Shown here in pieces: positions 25,101-37,207 of a stretch of DNA of 64,000 nucleotides. The stretch covers positions 11,194,541 to 11,258,540 of the forward strand of contig CM055902.1 in NCBI GenBank assembly GCA_029582155.1, in the 5' to 3' direction. The notes beneath the pieces were generated by a model. That model was not told the origin of the DNA and searched no databases. It worked only from the letters and a program-made list of their open reading frames with translations. The stretch's first letter is position 1. Each line of letters starts with the position of its first letter. Origin of the DNA: Panopea generosa (lineage: Eukaryota > Mollusca > Bivalvia > Adapedonta > Hiatellidae). Position numbers and translations under genes: made by a program.

Positions 25101-25651
25101 CGTTATTAAAACAATTATTATCTGCTCTTGGTTTTTATGACGCTTGGTTATTCCAAGGTGTTGGAGATAACACTTTGTTTTTGTATAATGTAAAACAAAG
25201 ATTACAAGATAATTTCATTCAAAATTTACATTCTCGTCTTCGAATCTCAAGTAGAGCGAATACCTACACTTTAATTTTTGATAATTTTGCTTTAAAATCT
25301 TACTTGTATATGGTTAATATAGAAAAATACAGAATTGCGTTATCTAGGTTAAGACTCTCATCTCACAATTTACAAATAGAGGCTGGAAGATGGCACAAAC
25401 CTCATAGTATACCTTTAAATGAACGTAAATGTACCACATGTGATACATTAGAAGACGAATATCATTTTGTAATTGAATGCAGATTGTATAATCAAATAAG
25501 AAACACATATATAAAGAAATATTATTGGAAAAGGCCAAGTATGTTTAAATTTTTAGCACTTATGCAAAGTCAAAACGAAAAAACTATTAGATGTCTTAGT
25601 GTTTTCGTGTTTAAAGCTTTTGAAATAAAGAAAAATGAAATATTCAGTTAA
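22136..25651 (+). CDS. LINE ORF2: AP endonuclease + reverse transcriptase
   Basis: Nicks target DNA and copies the element RNA by target-primed reverse transcription. Numbering from the GTG codon at 22151 (1166 aa): endonuclease 1-280 with catalytic N9 (LLNVQGL), E40 (FTETW), D161/N163 (NGDFNSR), D248 (SLVDYV) and 272-274 SDH. Reverse transcriptase ~575-830 with KKGNLNDPGNYRGITLL, motif A FVDFTKAFD (~665-673), GVRQGECLSP (~723-732) and the YADD box at 766-769. The C-terminal C-x2-C-x7-H-x4-C cluster is at 1094-1110. No RNase H seen. Oddity: there is no ATG before the endonuclease. The frame is open from the codon after the ORF1 TAG (22136), so translation needs read-through, reinitiation at a non-AUG codon, or an ATG lost here (GTG at 22151 would be one base from ATG). 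Confidence 0.95.
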   Translation, partial: DVLEEVKLRVALLNVQGLVSKRTNKLNSEEITSLFNNNDIVLFTETWSNELIDYQVKNFDCFPLHRKKKNINSKRDSGGIMIYIRNNFVTDETLFFQSEDDILWIKIKGDTLCLQYDVFVGLCYVLPEGSGRQAFVENSVFDRLLFSIMDIQNKTNGQCHILLNGDFNSRSSDNADYVTHDTVTHINILPDDYVADMFSPRFSQDKGHINNNGNLLLDLCKQTGLRILNGRVGSDKGVGKYTFVGNRGSSLVDYVLGSESIFDYVSYFNVDEPNILSDHCTINFILKNTTDNIAIKIDTNDENIENCRYIDSKYVWNNDLTERFVSALNSENIKTEMNVLKSDIDDIECNSDIENTVQHLCNILDNIADPLFKKQATRKQNTYGSDNKDCNPWFNEECAERRNCFTVKLNKYRDNKNDENRKELVKSRSNYKATIRKHKFQFDNDQTRKLEYNRYKNAKVYWNMLKSIAGLKTSTVNISMFETYFNSINNPNDPFFQPDEDVVYFNEMYMENELQIMFDELNYELTDAHIYTAICQLKNGKSGGPDKLLNEFFIHGKHTLTPILKLLFNKIFQSGHFPDTWSEGYIIPLHKKGNLNDPGNYRGITLLSSLGKLFTRVLNNRLNDWAEAYNVYIEAQAGFRKHMSTVDNIFVLHGVITHMINTGKQLYCGFVDFTKAFDYIVRENLWFKLIKLGVRGKILDIIRSMYNSIKSRIKYNNCLSDEFTCALGVRQGECLSPFLFSMFLNDLEEDFVKNGFEGIDISTMKMFILLYADDIVIFSETPNGLQKGLDILANYCKRWKLKVNTTKTKIMVFRKAGLLPRNLTFLYEGNEIEIVKSFCYLGIVFTQGGSFNETQITLAGQALKAIFKLNKYIYRFTNISVKHKLDLFDKLVSPILNYGSEVWGFTTALNIERVHTMFCKKVLNVKRSTQNDFIYGELGRTNLVTQRHYNIVKYWLKIICSGENKFVKLVYNMMRSDADLHPNKKNWVTLLKQLLSALGFYDAWLFQGVGDNTLFLYNVKQRLQDNFIQNLHSRLRISSRANTYTLIFDNFALKSYLYMVNIEKYRIALSRLRLSSHNLQIEAGRWHKPHSIPLNERKCTTCDTLEDEYHFVIECRLYNQIRNTYIKKYYWKRPSMFKFLALMQSQNEKTIRCLSVFVFKAFEIKKNEIFS

Positions 25652-25934
25652 CCCAACTTACACTGCTATGTTACAAGTTTACATAACTTATATGAAATAT
25701 AAAAACAATAACATAGAAAACATTTTTGAATACAATTGCATCTAAATTCAAATATTGTATTAACAGTTTATATGTTTGGAATATTGTCATCAGCAATACT
25801 AAATTATGATTGAAATATGTCACCTTCTCCGCACAAATAAGACGAAAATTACGAAACAGTGTTATGACACTGAAATGAAGAAAACAAGAACATAATAAGT
25901 GTGTTTATGTGCGTGCCTGTTCATGTGCAAATAT

Positions 25935-25946
25935 GTGCGCGCGCGT

Positions 25947-26017
<71 letters not shown>

Positions 26018-26028
26018 TGTGTGAGTAC
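25935..26028. repeat. (GT)n microsatellite in the LINE 3' UTR
   Basis: Almost pure gt repeat of ~85-90 nt preceded by gcgcgcgt. It lies between the ORF2 stop and the element's 3' end, so it either belongs to the element or expanded in it. Confidence 0.9.
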
Positions 26029-26168
26029 GTCTGTGCGTTGTATTTAGTTGTACACATTTCACATGCAATTACTGCACCATTTGTTGTATCAATTGTAAAT
26101 ATGCATTGTATGTTGTATCCTCATGGGTCTTATGGCCTATTGGAATTTCTGAATAAACGATATTATTA

Positions 26169-26510
26169 TATATTTTAAAGGGGGAACATTGCAAACTAAA
26201 TGATATATTGCGTCTTTGGCTGGATGTGTTTCATCTTTTACAGAGACTCACTGTAAACTAAGGGTTCTATTGTCTTTATGAATTGATGTGACGTTTTATC
26301 GTAAACGAACAATCTGCAACCTAAATGATATGTTGTCTTTATGAAGGGATGATTTTTGTTTCTAAAGAGACACTCAGTCATCAAAATGATCTGCTTTTAA
26401 CATATTTTATTTCAAAAGTGCATACATAAAAGCTTATGCCCTTTAAAGTAACACACTTTGAAACACTATAAGTAATTGTTTCCATTATGAATGCATGTCA
26501 ATTACAGTAA
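26169..26510. repeat. 62-bp tandem array, right part
   Basis: Diverged units with 'ttttaaagggggaacattgc', 'aaactaaatgatatattg', 'gtctttatgaa' continue the array interrupted by the LINE. Four to five degenerate copies can be followed to about 26510. Confidence 0.8.
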
Positions 26511-27020
26511 GTTACTCCGTTCCTTCACGACTAAACGTATAAGATTTCAATATTCTTGGTTCATTCTGTATATTTATTTGTTGATATACATTGTTTCACT
26601 CTGCCTGCTATTATGTTGTTTTTTTGTACATAGATATTGAACCTGGTATTTTCCAGCCTTACCCAACCCCGCTGTGTTGCATACCTACATATCGTAGTCC
26701 GAGAACAGAATACTATTGAACTTCTACTACAAACATTCACACGTGAATAATCATCACCTGGCAAACAATCATAAAAAGCAAGACATTTCTTTTGAATCAC
26801 TTTCTTAACATATTGTACACAGATGTAAATTTGTTGCTCAGCTTTTGTCAAGGTCACTAAGCACATTTCCAAGTTTACCGGAGTCACATGACAATATAAT
26901 TATATTCCTGAACACTCATAACACGTGATGTGTAGTATAAACAGTACATACTAAGCATTATAAAGCACTTATTATCAATGTGACATTGTAATTTCTAACA
27001 TTGCAGTTTGAACCAAATAT
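26511..27020. other. Noncoding stretch
   Basis: No repeat or gene recognised. The 108-codon minus-strand ORF at 26561-26887 has no recognisable domain. Confidence 0.45.
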
Positions 27021-27410
27021 ATCACAGCAGTGGTCCAGTGGTAGAACATCTGCATCACAAACAAAAGGCTGTAGGTTCGATCCCTGGTGATAGAAGTTTC
27101 GTCGCTTTGCGCTCAGCATTTAGAAAAAAAAATCTAATTCTGGTTGGCCGGGTGGCAGTATGATACTGGGTGGGATATCATACCATGTGTCTACGGCATG
27201 ATACTCTTACGACATGCAGTGATGTTACTCTTGCTATAACTCACACGACTCCCTGGAACCACACAAGGGTTGGTAATTTAACTACAATAATGAACATGAC
27301 AACAAATGAATAAATGAACATGACATCCATTCAGAGGATCCCTACCCCTCTGCAGAGATAGACGGTGATTATATTCTTTTCTGAAACCACACAGGTAAAA
27401 AGTTGTTGAA
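27021..27410 (+). mobile_element. tRNA-derived SINE head joined to a dispersed-repeat body
   Basis: A box tggtccagtgg (27031-27041) and B box ggttcgatccc (27073-27083) mark a Pol III promoter. The part from ~27195 on ('cttacgacatgc', 'cactcacacgactccctgg'-like text, 'gaggatccctacccctctgc', 'gaaaccacac') is homologous to 29129-29326, so one dispersed family occurs twice in this 2-kb neighbourhood. Whether head and body are one element or two is unclear. Confidence 0.6.
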
Positions 27411-27489
27411 AGCGATGCTCAACACAATACAACGACAACATTGAATCAAAAGAAGCTTTAATTCTATATGTTTTCCCACACAATGAAAA

Positions 27490-30400
27490 ACATATAATAG
27501 AGTTTTACACTTTAAAGATACACAAATGTTATAGACTTACAGGTGATAGAGTTTTACACTTTAAAGATAAACAAATTTTATACTTACATGTGATAGAGTT
27601 TTACACTTTAAAGATAAACAGATTTTATACTTACATGTGATAGAGTTTTACACTTTAAATATAAACAGACTTAATATACTTACATATATTAATAGAGTTT
27701 CACACTTTATAGATACTACAGCCATGTGATTGAATTTTACATCATTAATTCAGACTTTCTAAACTATTACATAATGTAACAAAAGTTCTCTACTTCATAG
27801 ACATTCAACCTGCATACTAGTACATATGAAGACTTTATAGATTATTACATGAAAAAGAGTTTTACACCTTATAGACTATTACATGAGATAGTTTTACACT
27901 CTATAGTGTCACACTGTATAGACTATTACATGAGGTAAAGTTTTACTCTCTATAGTGTCACATTTTATAGACTATTACATGAGATAGTTTTACACTCTAT
28001 AGTGTCACACTTTATAGAATATTACACGAGATAGTTTTACACTCTATAGTATCACACTTTGTAGACTATTACATGAGATAGAGTTTAACACGTTATAGTT
28101 TCACACTTTATAGACTATTACAAAGACAGTTGTAAACTTTATAGTGTCACACTTTATAGACTATAACATGAGATAGTTTTACACTCTATAGTTTCACACT
28201 TTATAGACTATTACATGAGATAGTTTTACACATTATAGTGTCACACTTTACAGATTATTAGAAGAGACAGAATTTTACACATTATAGTGTCGCACTTTAC
28301 AGACTATAACATGTGATAGTTTAACACATTATAGTGTCACACTTTAGAAACTATTAGATGAGATAGAGTTTTACACATTATAGTGTCACACTTTATAGAC
28401 TGTAAGATGAGACAGAGTTTTACACATTATAGTGTCACACTTTATAGACTATAAGATGAGACAGAGTTTTACACTTTATAGCATCACATTTTATAGATTA
28501 TTAGATGGGACAGAGTTTTACACTCTATAGTTTCACACTTTATAGACTATTACATGAGATAGTTTTACACATTATAGTGTCAAACTTTATATACTATTAG
28601 ATGAGACAGAGTTTTACACATTATAGTGTCATACTTTACAGTCTATAAAATGAGATAGTTTTACACATTATAGTGTCACACTTTATAGGCTATTAGATGA
28701 GACAGAGTTTTAAACATTATAGTGTCATTCTTTATAGACTATTAGATGAGACAGAGTTTTACACATAATTGTTTCACACTTTACAGACCATTACATGAAA
28801 TAGTTTTACACATTATAGTGTCACACACTTTACAGACTATAACATGAGATAGTTTTACACATTATAATGTCACTTTTTATAGACTATTAGATGATACAGA
28901 ATGAATGAATTAATGAAAAGGGTTTAATGGCGTACCAACACATAATAGGTTATTCGACGCCAACAGGAAGAAAGATTCCAGATTCACTCTACATGTACAA
29001 AAACAACAAATTAACATACAGATTAAAAAACACAACAACAAATGAATATGCAGAATGAACCTAGAACCTTGATACCTGCAGAACTGCAGACTTTCAGCAA
29101 ATTCTATCATATTACTCAATTTGTCGCTTCTTACGACATGCATAAGCTACAGTGATCCTATTCTTGCCATCACTCATGGCTCCCTGGAACAACACAGTGG
29201 TTGATAATTTAACCACAACAGTGAACATGACAAAAAATAATAAAATAAACATGACACCTATTCGGAGGATTCCTACCCTTCTGCAGAGATCAACAGTGAT
29301 TCTATTCTTAGCCGGAACCACACGGACTTAGATGAGACAGAGTTTTACACATTATTATTTCACACTTTATAGACCTTTACATGTCAGAAATAGTTTAAAC
29401 ATTATAGTGTCACACTTTACAGACTATAACATGAGATAATTTTACACATTATAGTGTCACACTTTATAGACTATTAGATGAGACAGTTTTACACTTCATA
29501 GAATCATGCTTTATAGACTATTACATGAGATAAAGTTTTACACTTTTTAGACTATAATATGAGAAAGAGTTTAACACTTTAAAGACTATTACATGAGATA
29601 GAGTTTTACACATTATAGTTTCACACTTTATAGACCATTACATGAGACAGTTTTACACTTTATAGTGTCACACTTTATAGACTATTATATGAGATAGTTT
29701 TACACTCCATAGTGTAACACCTTATAGACTATTACATGAGATAAAGTTTTACACTTTTTAGACTATAATATGAGAAAGAGTTTTACTCTTTACAGACTAT
29801 TACATGGGATAGAGTTTTACACTTTATAGTGTCACACCTTATTGACTATTACATGGGATAGAGTTTTACATTCTTTAGTGTCACACCTTATAGACTATTA
29901 CATGAGATAAAGTCTATACATTATAATGTCACACTTTACATACTATTACATGAGATGGAGTTTTACTCTTTATAGACTATTACATATGATAGAGTTTTAC
30001 ACTTTATAGTGTCACACCTTATAGACTATTAAATGAGATAGAGTTTTACATTCTGTAGTGTCACACCTTATAGACTATTACATGAGATAGAGTTTTACAC
30101 ATTAAAGTGTGTCACACTTTACAGACTATTACATGAGAAAGAATTTTACACTTTATAGCATCACATTTTATAGACTATTACATGATATAGACAGTTTATA
30201 GTGTTGCACTTTATAGACTATTACATGAGACAGAGTTTAACTCTTTATAGAATATTACATGAGATACAGTTTTACTCTTTATAGACTATTACATCAAATA
30301 GGTTTTACTCTTTACAGACTATTACATAGGATGGAGTTTTACACTTTATACAGTCACATTTTATAGAATATTATTTGAAACAGAGTTTTACCTTTTATAG

Positions 30401-30880
30401 ACTATTACATGAGATAGAGTTTTACTCTTTATATATTATTACATCAAATAAAGTTTACACTCTATAGTGTCACACTTTATAGACTATTACATGAGACAGA
30501 GTTTTACACTCTATAGTCTTACACTTTAAATACTATTACGTGAGATAGAGTTTTACTCTTTATAGACTATTACATGAGATAGAGTTTTACACTTTATAGA
30601 CTATTACATGAGATAGAGTTTTACACTTTATAGTGTCATACTTTATAGATTGTAACATGAGATAACTTTTACACACTAGTGTCACACTTTATAGACTATT
30701 ACATGAGATAGAGTTTTACTCTTTATATATTATTACATAAAATAGAGTTTACACTCTATAGTGTCACAATTTATAGACTATTACATGAGACAGAGTTTTA
30801 CACTCTATAGTCTTACACTTAATAGACTGTTACTTGAGATAGAATTTTACACTTTATAGTCTCACACTTTTTAGACTATA
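27490..30880. repeat. 47-49-bp tandem array (~60 copies), interrupted once
   Basis: Units of 'gagttttacacattatagtg', 'tcacactttatagactatta', 'catgagata' at 47-49 bp spacing. Copies at the left edge (27490-27720) are a distinct subtype with 'aaagataaacaaattttata'. Dropouts of the 'tagtgtcacacttta' part shorten some units. A retroposon-like element sits in it at 28893-29330. Confidence 0.92.
28893..29330 (-). mobile_element. Retroposon-like element inserted in the 47-bp array
   Basis: Unrelated to the array and homologous in its right half to 27195-27400. Read on the minus strand it ends in a 'ttcattaattcattcatt' type tail, as SINE/LINE 3' ends do. The array text on both sides, 'ttagatgatacaga' and 'ttagatgagacaga', is nearly identical and could be a ~14-bp target duplication, although array periodicity could produce the same match. 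Confidence 0.7.
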
Positions 30881-31220
30881 GGCTTGGAGCTGGATATTGG
30901 AACTTATGTGATATATACTTTTACAATAGACTGTATATACTAAACTTCATACAAACTCCATGTGGGAAACATGCACTCAATAACAGTAACCTGCACAAAT
31001 GACATTTTCTGATGATAAAAAATAAACATATTACATGACTGAACCTATTTCCCTGCAGCTACTTATATTGTACATAATGAGCATGTTCAGATTAGCTTTT
31101 GTATTTTATGAACAAGTCAATGACACAATATCTGCATTTATTGATATTTTCTAATTCTGCAGTGCAGACAGTTGGAATACAGCTACCAGCAGGTCAACAA
31201 GTGCAGTCATTTTTCTTTTC
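30881..31220. other. Spacer between two large arrays
   Basis: Nothing recognised. Confidence 0.5.
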
Positions 31221-33130
31221 TTTTATGTAGGAACAAGCGGTATGTCAGTATGCCAGGGGTATTTGTACTATAGTCTACCTGTATTCAAGCTGTCAGTATG
31301 CAGGGGTTACTGTACTGTAGTCTACCTGTACTCAAGCTGTCAGTATGCGGGGGTTATTGTACTGTAGTCTACCAGTGCTCAAGCTGTCAAAATGCGGGGA
31401 TTATTGTACTGTAGTCTACCTGTACTCAAGCTGTCAGAAAGCGGGGGTTACTGTACTGTAGTCTACCTGTACTCTCAAGCTATCAGTATGCGGCGGTTAT
31501 TGTACTGTAGTCTACCTGTGCTCAAGCTGTCAGTAAGTGGGGATTACTGTACTGTAGTCTACCTGTACTCTCAAGTAATCAGTATGCGGGGGCTACTGTA
31601 CTGTAGTCTACCTGGACTCAAGCTGTCAGTATGCCGCGGGTTATTGTATGTAGACAACCTGTTCCCAAGCTGTCAGAAAGCGGGGATTTATTGTACTGTA
31701 GTCTACCTGTGTTCAAGCTGTCAGTATGCAGAGGGTATTGTACTGTAGTCTACCTGTGCTCAAGCTGTCAGTATGCAGAGGGTATTGTACTATAGTCTAC
31801 CTGTGCACAAGCTGTCAGTATGCAGAGGTTATTGTACTGTAGTCAACCTGTACTCAAGCTGTCAGTAAACGGGGGTTATTGTAATGTAATCTACCTGTAC
31901 TCAATCTGTCAATATGCAGGGGTACTGTACTGAAGTAAACTTGTATGCAAGGTTGTAATGCAATCTGTCAGTATGCGGGGGTTATTGTACTGTAGTCTAC
32001 CTGTATGCAAGGTTGTATTGCAATCTGTCAGTATGCAGGGGTTATTGTTCTGAAGTCTACCTGTATGCAAGGTGGTATTGCAATCTGTCAGTATGCAGGG
32101 GTTACTGTTCTGTAGTCTACCTGTACTCAAGCTGTCAGTATTAGGGGGTTACTGTACTATAGTCTACCTGTACTCAAGCTGTCAGTCAGTGGGGGTTACT
32201 GTACTGTACTCTACCTGTACTCAAACTGTCAGTTTGCTGGGAGTTATTGTACTGTAGTCTACCTGTACCCATGCTGTCAGTAAGCAGGGGTTATTGTACT
32301 GTAAACTACCTGTGCTCAAGCTGTCAGTATCTGGAGGTTACTGTACTGTAGTCTACCTGTTCTCAAGCTGTCAGTAAGTGGGGGTTACTTACTATAGTCT
32401 ACCTGTACTCAAGCTGTCAGTATGCAGTCTTTACTGTACTGTAGTCTACCTGTAGTCAAGCTGTCAGTAAGTGGGCGTTATTGTACTGTAGTCTACCTGT
32501 ACTCAAGCTGTCAGTAAGCAGGGGTTTTTGTACTGTAGTCTACCTGTGCTCAAGCTGTCCGTATCAGGAGGTTATTGTACTGTAGTCTACCTGTTCTCAA
32601 GCTGTCAGTAAGTGGGGGTTACTTACTATACTCTACCTGTACTCAAGCTGTCAGTATGTACTGTAGTCTACCTCTGTAGTCAAGCTGTCAGTAAGTGGGC
32701 TTTACTGTACTGTAGTCTTCCTGTACTCAAGCTGTTTGTCGGTGGGGTGGGGGGGGGGGTTACTGTACTTAACCTGTGCTCAAGCTGTCAGTATGCCGAG
32801 GTTATTGTACTGTAGTCTACCTGTGCTCAAGATGTCAGTATGAGGAGGTGATTGTACTGTAGTCTACCTCTGCTCAAACTGTCAGTATGTGGAGGTTATT
32901 GTACTGTAGTTTACCTGTGCTCAAGCTGTCAGTATGTGGGGGTTATTGAACTATAGTCTACCTGTACTCAAGCTGTCAGTATGCGGTGGTTGTTGTACTG
33001 TAGTTCACCTGTGCTGAAGCTGTCAGTATGTGGAGGATATTATACTGTAGTCTACCTGTACTCAAGCTGTCAGTAAACGTGGTTAATTGTAATGTATTCT
33101 ACAAGTACTAAATCTGTCAATATGCAGGGT
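31221..33130. repeat. Compound satellite, segment 1: 47-bp units
   Basis: Units read 'tgtactgtagtctacctgta', 'ctcaagctgtcagtatgc', 'gggggttat'. Around 31930-32110 a few copies already carry the 13-bp-longer form ('aaggttgtattgcaatctgt'), foreshadowing segment 2. Confidence 0.92.
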
Positions 33131-34620
33131 ATTGTACAGAAGTCTACCTGTATGCAAGGTTGTATTGCAATCTGCCAGTATGCAGGGGTTATTGTACTGT
33201 AGTCTACCTGTATGCAAGGTTGTATTGAAAACTGTCAGTATGCTGAGGTTATTGTACTCTTGTCTACCTGTACACAAGGCTGTATTGTAATCTGTCAGTA
33301 TGCAGGGTTATTGTACTGTAGTCTACCTGTACTCAAGGTTGTATTGTTATCTGTCAGTATGTTGGGGGTTATTATACTGTAGTTCTACCAGTACTCAAGG
33401 TTGTATTGTAATCTGTCTGTATGCATGGGGTTATTGTACTGTAGTCTACCTGTACTCAAGGTTGTTTTGCAATTTGTCAGTATGCAGGGTTATTGTACCG
33501 CAGTCTACCTGTACTGAATGTTTTATTGTTATCTGTCAGTATGTGGGGGTTATTGTACTGTTGTCTACCTGTACACAAGGTTGTATTGTAAAATGTCAGT
33601 ATGCAGAGGTTATTGTACTGTAGTCTACCTGTACTCAAGGTTGTATTGCAATCTGTCAGTATGAGGGGGTTATTGTACTGTAGTCTACCTGTACTCAAGG
33701 TTGTATTGTAATCTGTCAGTATGCAGGGATTATTGAACTGTAGCCTACCTGTTATCCAGGTTGTATTGCAATCTGATAGTATGAGGAGGTTATTGTACTG
33801 TAACCTACCTGTACTCAAGGTTGTATTGTATTCTGTCAGAATGTGGGAGTTATTGTACTGTAGTCTACCTGTACTCAAGGTTGTATTGTAATCAGTCTGT
33901 ATGTGGGGTTATTTACTGTTGTCTACCTGTACTCAAGCTGTCAGTATGTGGGGGTAATTGTTCTGTAGTCTACCTGTACAAAAGGTTGTATTGTTTTCTG
34001 TCAGTATGTGGGGGTTATTGTACTGTAGTCTACATGTACTTAAGGTTGTATTGTTATCTGTCAGTATGCAGGGCTTATTGTACTGTAGCCTACCTGTACT
34101 CAAGGTTGTATTGCAATCTGATAGTATGAGGGGGTTATTGTACTGTAATCTACCTGTACTCAAGGTTGTATTGTATTCTGTCAGTATGTGGGGGTTATTG
34201 TACTGTAATCTACCTGTACTCAAGGTTGTATTGTATTCTGTCAGTATGTGGGGGTTATTATACTGTAGTCTACCTGTATTCAAGGTTGTATTGTAATCTG
34301 TCTGTATGTGGGGTTATTTACTGTTGTCTACCTGTAATCAAGCTGTCAGTATGTGGGGGTAATTGTACTGTAGTCTGCCTGTACACAAGATTGTATTGTT
34401 ATCTTTCAGTATGTGGGGGTTATTGTACTGTAGTTTACCTGAACTCTAGGTTGTATTGTAATCTGTCAGTATGCGGGGGTTATTTTCTGTAGTCTACCTG
34501 TACTTAAGGTTGTATTGTTATCTATCAGTATGCAGGTGGTGGTGTGGTGGGGGTGGGGTGGGGGTTATTGTACTGTAGTTTACCTGTATGCAAGGTTGTA
34601 CTGTAAGCTGTCAATATCTA
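33131..34620. repeat. Compound satellite, segment 2: 60-bp units
   Basis: The 47-bp unit with a 13-bp insertion after 'ctcaag' ('gttgtattgtaat') dominates, giving 60-bp spacing visible as aligned text from ~33600 to ~34560. Short 47-bp relapses occur near 33930 and 34330. Ends in a G-rich tract (34533-34565). Confidence 0.92.
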
Positions 34621-36400
34621 TGGTTGTACAGTATGCATGGTTGTAGGGTAGCCTTTTAGTATCCAGGATTGTATTGTAATATATAAGTATTCAGGGTTGT
34701 AATGTAATGTGTAAGTATCCAGGGTTGTAGTGTAATATATAAGTATCCAGGGTTGTAGTGTAATATATAAGTATCCAGGGTTGTAGTGTAATATATAAGT
34801 ATTCAGGGCTGTATTGTTAAATATAAGTATCCAGGATTGCAGTGTAATATATAAGTATCAAGGATTGTATTGTAATATATAAGTATCCAGGGTTGTAGTG
34901 TAATATATAAGTATCAAGGATTGTAGTGTAATATATAAATATCCAGGGTTGTAATGTAATGTATAAGTATCCAGGGTTGAAGTTTAATATATAAGTATCC
35001 AGGGTTGTAGTTTAATATATAAGTATCCAGGGTTGTGGTGTAATATATAAGTATCCAGGGTTGTAATGTAATATATAAGTATCCAGGGTTGAAGTTTAAT
35101 ATATAAGTATCCAGGGTTGTAGTTTAATATATAAGTATCCAGGGTTGTGGTGTAATGTATAAGAATCCAGGGTTGTAGTGTAATATATAAGTATCCAGGG
35201 TGGTAGTGTAATATATAAGTTTCCAGGGTTGTAGTGTAATATATAAGTATCCAGTATTGTAGTGTTATATATAAGTACCTAGGGTTGTAGTGTAATGTCT
35301 AAGTATCCAAGGTTGAGGTGTAAAATGTAAGTATCCAGGGTTGTAGTGTTATGTATAATTATCTAGGTTTGTAGTGAAATATATAACTATGCTGGGTTGT
35401 AGTATAATATATAAGAACCCAGGGTTGTAGTGTAATGTATAATTATCAAGGGTTGTAAAATAATATAAAAGTATCCAGGGTTGTAGAGTTATATATAAGT
35501 ATCCAGGGTTGTAGAGTTATATATAAGTATCAAGGGTTGTAGTGAAATGTATAAGTATCCAGAGTTGTAGTGTAAAATATAAGTATCCAAGGTTGTAGTG
35601 TAATGTATAATAATCCAGGGTTGTAGTGTAATATATAACTATGCTGGGTTGAAGTACAATAAATAAGAACGCAGGGTTGTAGTGTAAAATATAAGTATCT
35701 AGGGTTGTAGTGTAATATATAAGAACCCAGGGTTGTAGTGTTATGTATAATTATCCAGGGATGTAATGTTATGTATAATTATCCAGGGATGTAGTGTAAT
35801 ATATAAATATTCAGGGTTGTAGTGTATTTTATAAGTAGCCAGGGTTGTAGAGTTATATATAAGTTTCCAGGGTTGTAGTGTACTATCTAAATATCCTGGG
35901 TTGTAGTGTAAAATATAAGTACCCAGGGTTGATTTGTCATATATAAGTATCCAGGGTTGTAATGTATTATATAAGTACCCAGGGTTGTTGAGTAATATAT
36001 AAGTACCCAGGGTTGTAGTGTAATGTATAATTATCCAGGGTTGTAGTGTAATATAATTATCCAGGGTTGTAGTGTAATATAAGTACCCAGGGTTGTAGTG
36101 TAATATAAGTACCCAGGGTTGTAGTGTAATATAATTATCCAGGGTTGTAGTGTAATATAATTATCCAGGGTTGTAGTGTAATATAAGTACCCAGGGTTGT
36201 AGTGTAATATAAGTATCCAGGGTTGTAGTGTAATATAAGTACCCAGGGTTGTAGTGTAATATAAGTACCCAGGGTTGTAGTGTAATGTATAATTATCCAG
36301 GGTTGTAGTGTAATATAAGTATCCAGGGTTGTAGTTTAATATATAAGTATCCAGGGTTGTATGTAATATATCAGTATCTATGGTTATATTTTTGAATGCA
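34621..36400. repeat. Compound satellite, segment 3: 28-bp units
   Basis: About 62 copies of 'gtatccagggttgtagtgta' plus 'atatataa'. Towards 36050-36250 units shorten to 24-25 bp by loss of 'tata'. The words 'agtatccagggttgta' are shared with segments 4-6. Confidence 0.93.
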
Positions 36401-37207
36401 CAACTTCAATGTTATCTGCCCAGGGTTGTATTGTAATCTGTCAAATCCCAGGGTGATATTGAATGCATTTTTATATCTTAGTCTACCAGTTCCCAGGCTT
36501 ATATTGTAATATCAGTATATATGTCAGTATCTGGAGTTTTATATTAATCTGCCAGTATTAAGTGTTATATTGAATGTATGGTTTTATTGTAATCTACCAA
36601 AATCCATGGTGTTTTGTAACCATATTCATGGTTGTATTGTAATATGCTGGTTTCCATGGTTGCATTGATATATGTCAGTATCTTGGGTTGTACTTTAATA
36701 TGCCAATATCTAGGATTATATTGTTATATATCAGTATCAAGGATTGCACTGTATGAATAATTGTATTGTAATCGGCTAGAATCCAGGGTTGCATTGTATG
36801 AAATATTGTATAGTAATATATCAGTATCTAGGGTTGTATTATATGCTTGGTTGTATTTTAATCTGTCAGTATCCAGGGTTGTATCATATGCATGGTTGAA
36901 CTGTGGCCCATTAGTCCCCAGGGTTGTATTGTAGTCTATGAAAAATATTGCAGACATTTAATCTTGTTTTGTTGTCAGTACATGCCAGTGTCTATGGTTG
37001 TAGTGTACTCTATAACATTTCAGTCTCTCCATATAGGGTTGAATGGTAGTCTTGTCAGTACCCAGAGTTGTAAGGAAATATGTCAGTATCCAGGGTTTTA
37101 TTGTATTAGGTATTTTTGTGTTTTAGTCTTTCTATACCCCAGGGTTGAATAGTAGTCTGTCAGTATCCATGGTTTTACGGTTGACAAAGTTATATTGTAT
37201 TTAGTCT
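36401..37207. repeat. Compound satellite, segment 4: degenerate units
   Basis: Irregular copies of 'ctgtcagtatccagggttgt' with variable spacers ('attgtatgcatgg'). Confidence 0.75.

Larger units (their letters stand above)
20595..26168 (+). mobile_element. Full-length non-LTR retrotransposon (LINE), apparently intact
   Basis: A 5.57-kb element: ~230-nt 5' UTR, ORF1 (20825-22135), ORF2 with endonuclease and reverse transcriptase (22136-25651), and a ~520-nt 3' UTR holding a (GT)n tract and ending in 'gaataaacg' plus a short (att) tail. It is inserted inside a 62-bp satellite unit: the unit text 'gtgctttat|attttaaaggg' is split, with gtgactttatat on the left and tatattttaaaggggg on the right. 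The junction lies in a TA-rich word, so the target duplication (about ttatat) cannot be placed exactly. Both ORFs lack internal stops and all endonuclease and RT catalytic motifs are present, which suggests recent insertion. Clade not assigned: no RNase H was seen, and the RT text (NYRGITLLS, GVRQGECLSP) reminded me of RTE/Nimb-like elements. Confidence 0.93.

Noticed and set aside
25862..26068. His/Thr-rich minus-strand ORF
   Set aside because: Pure translation of the (GT)n microsatellite.
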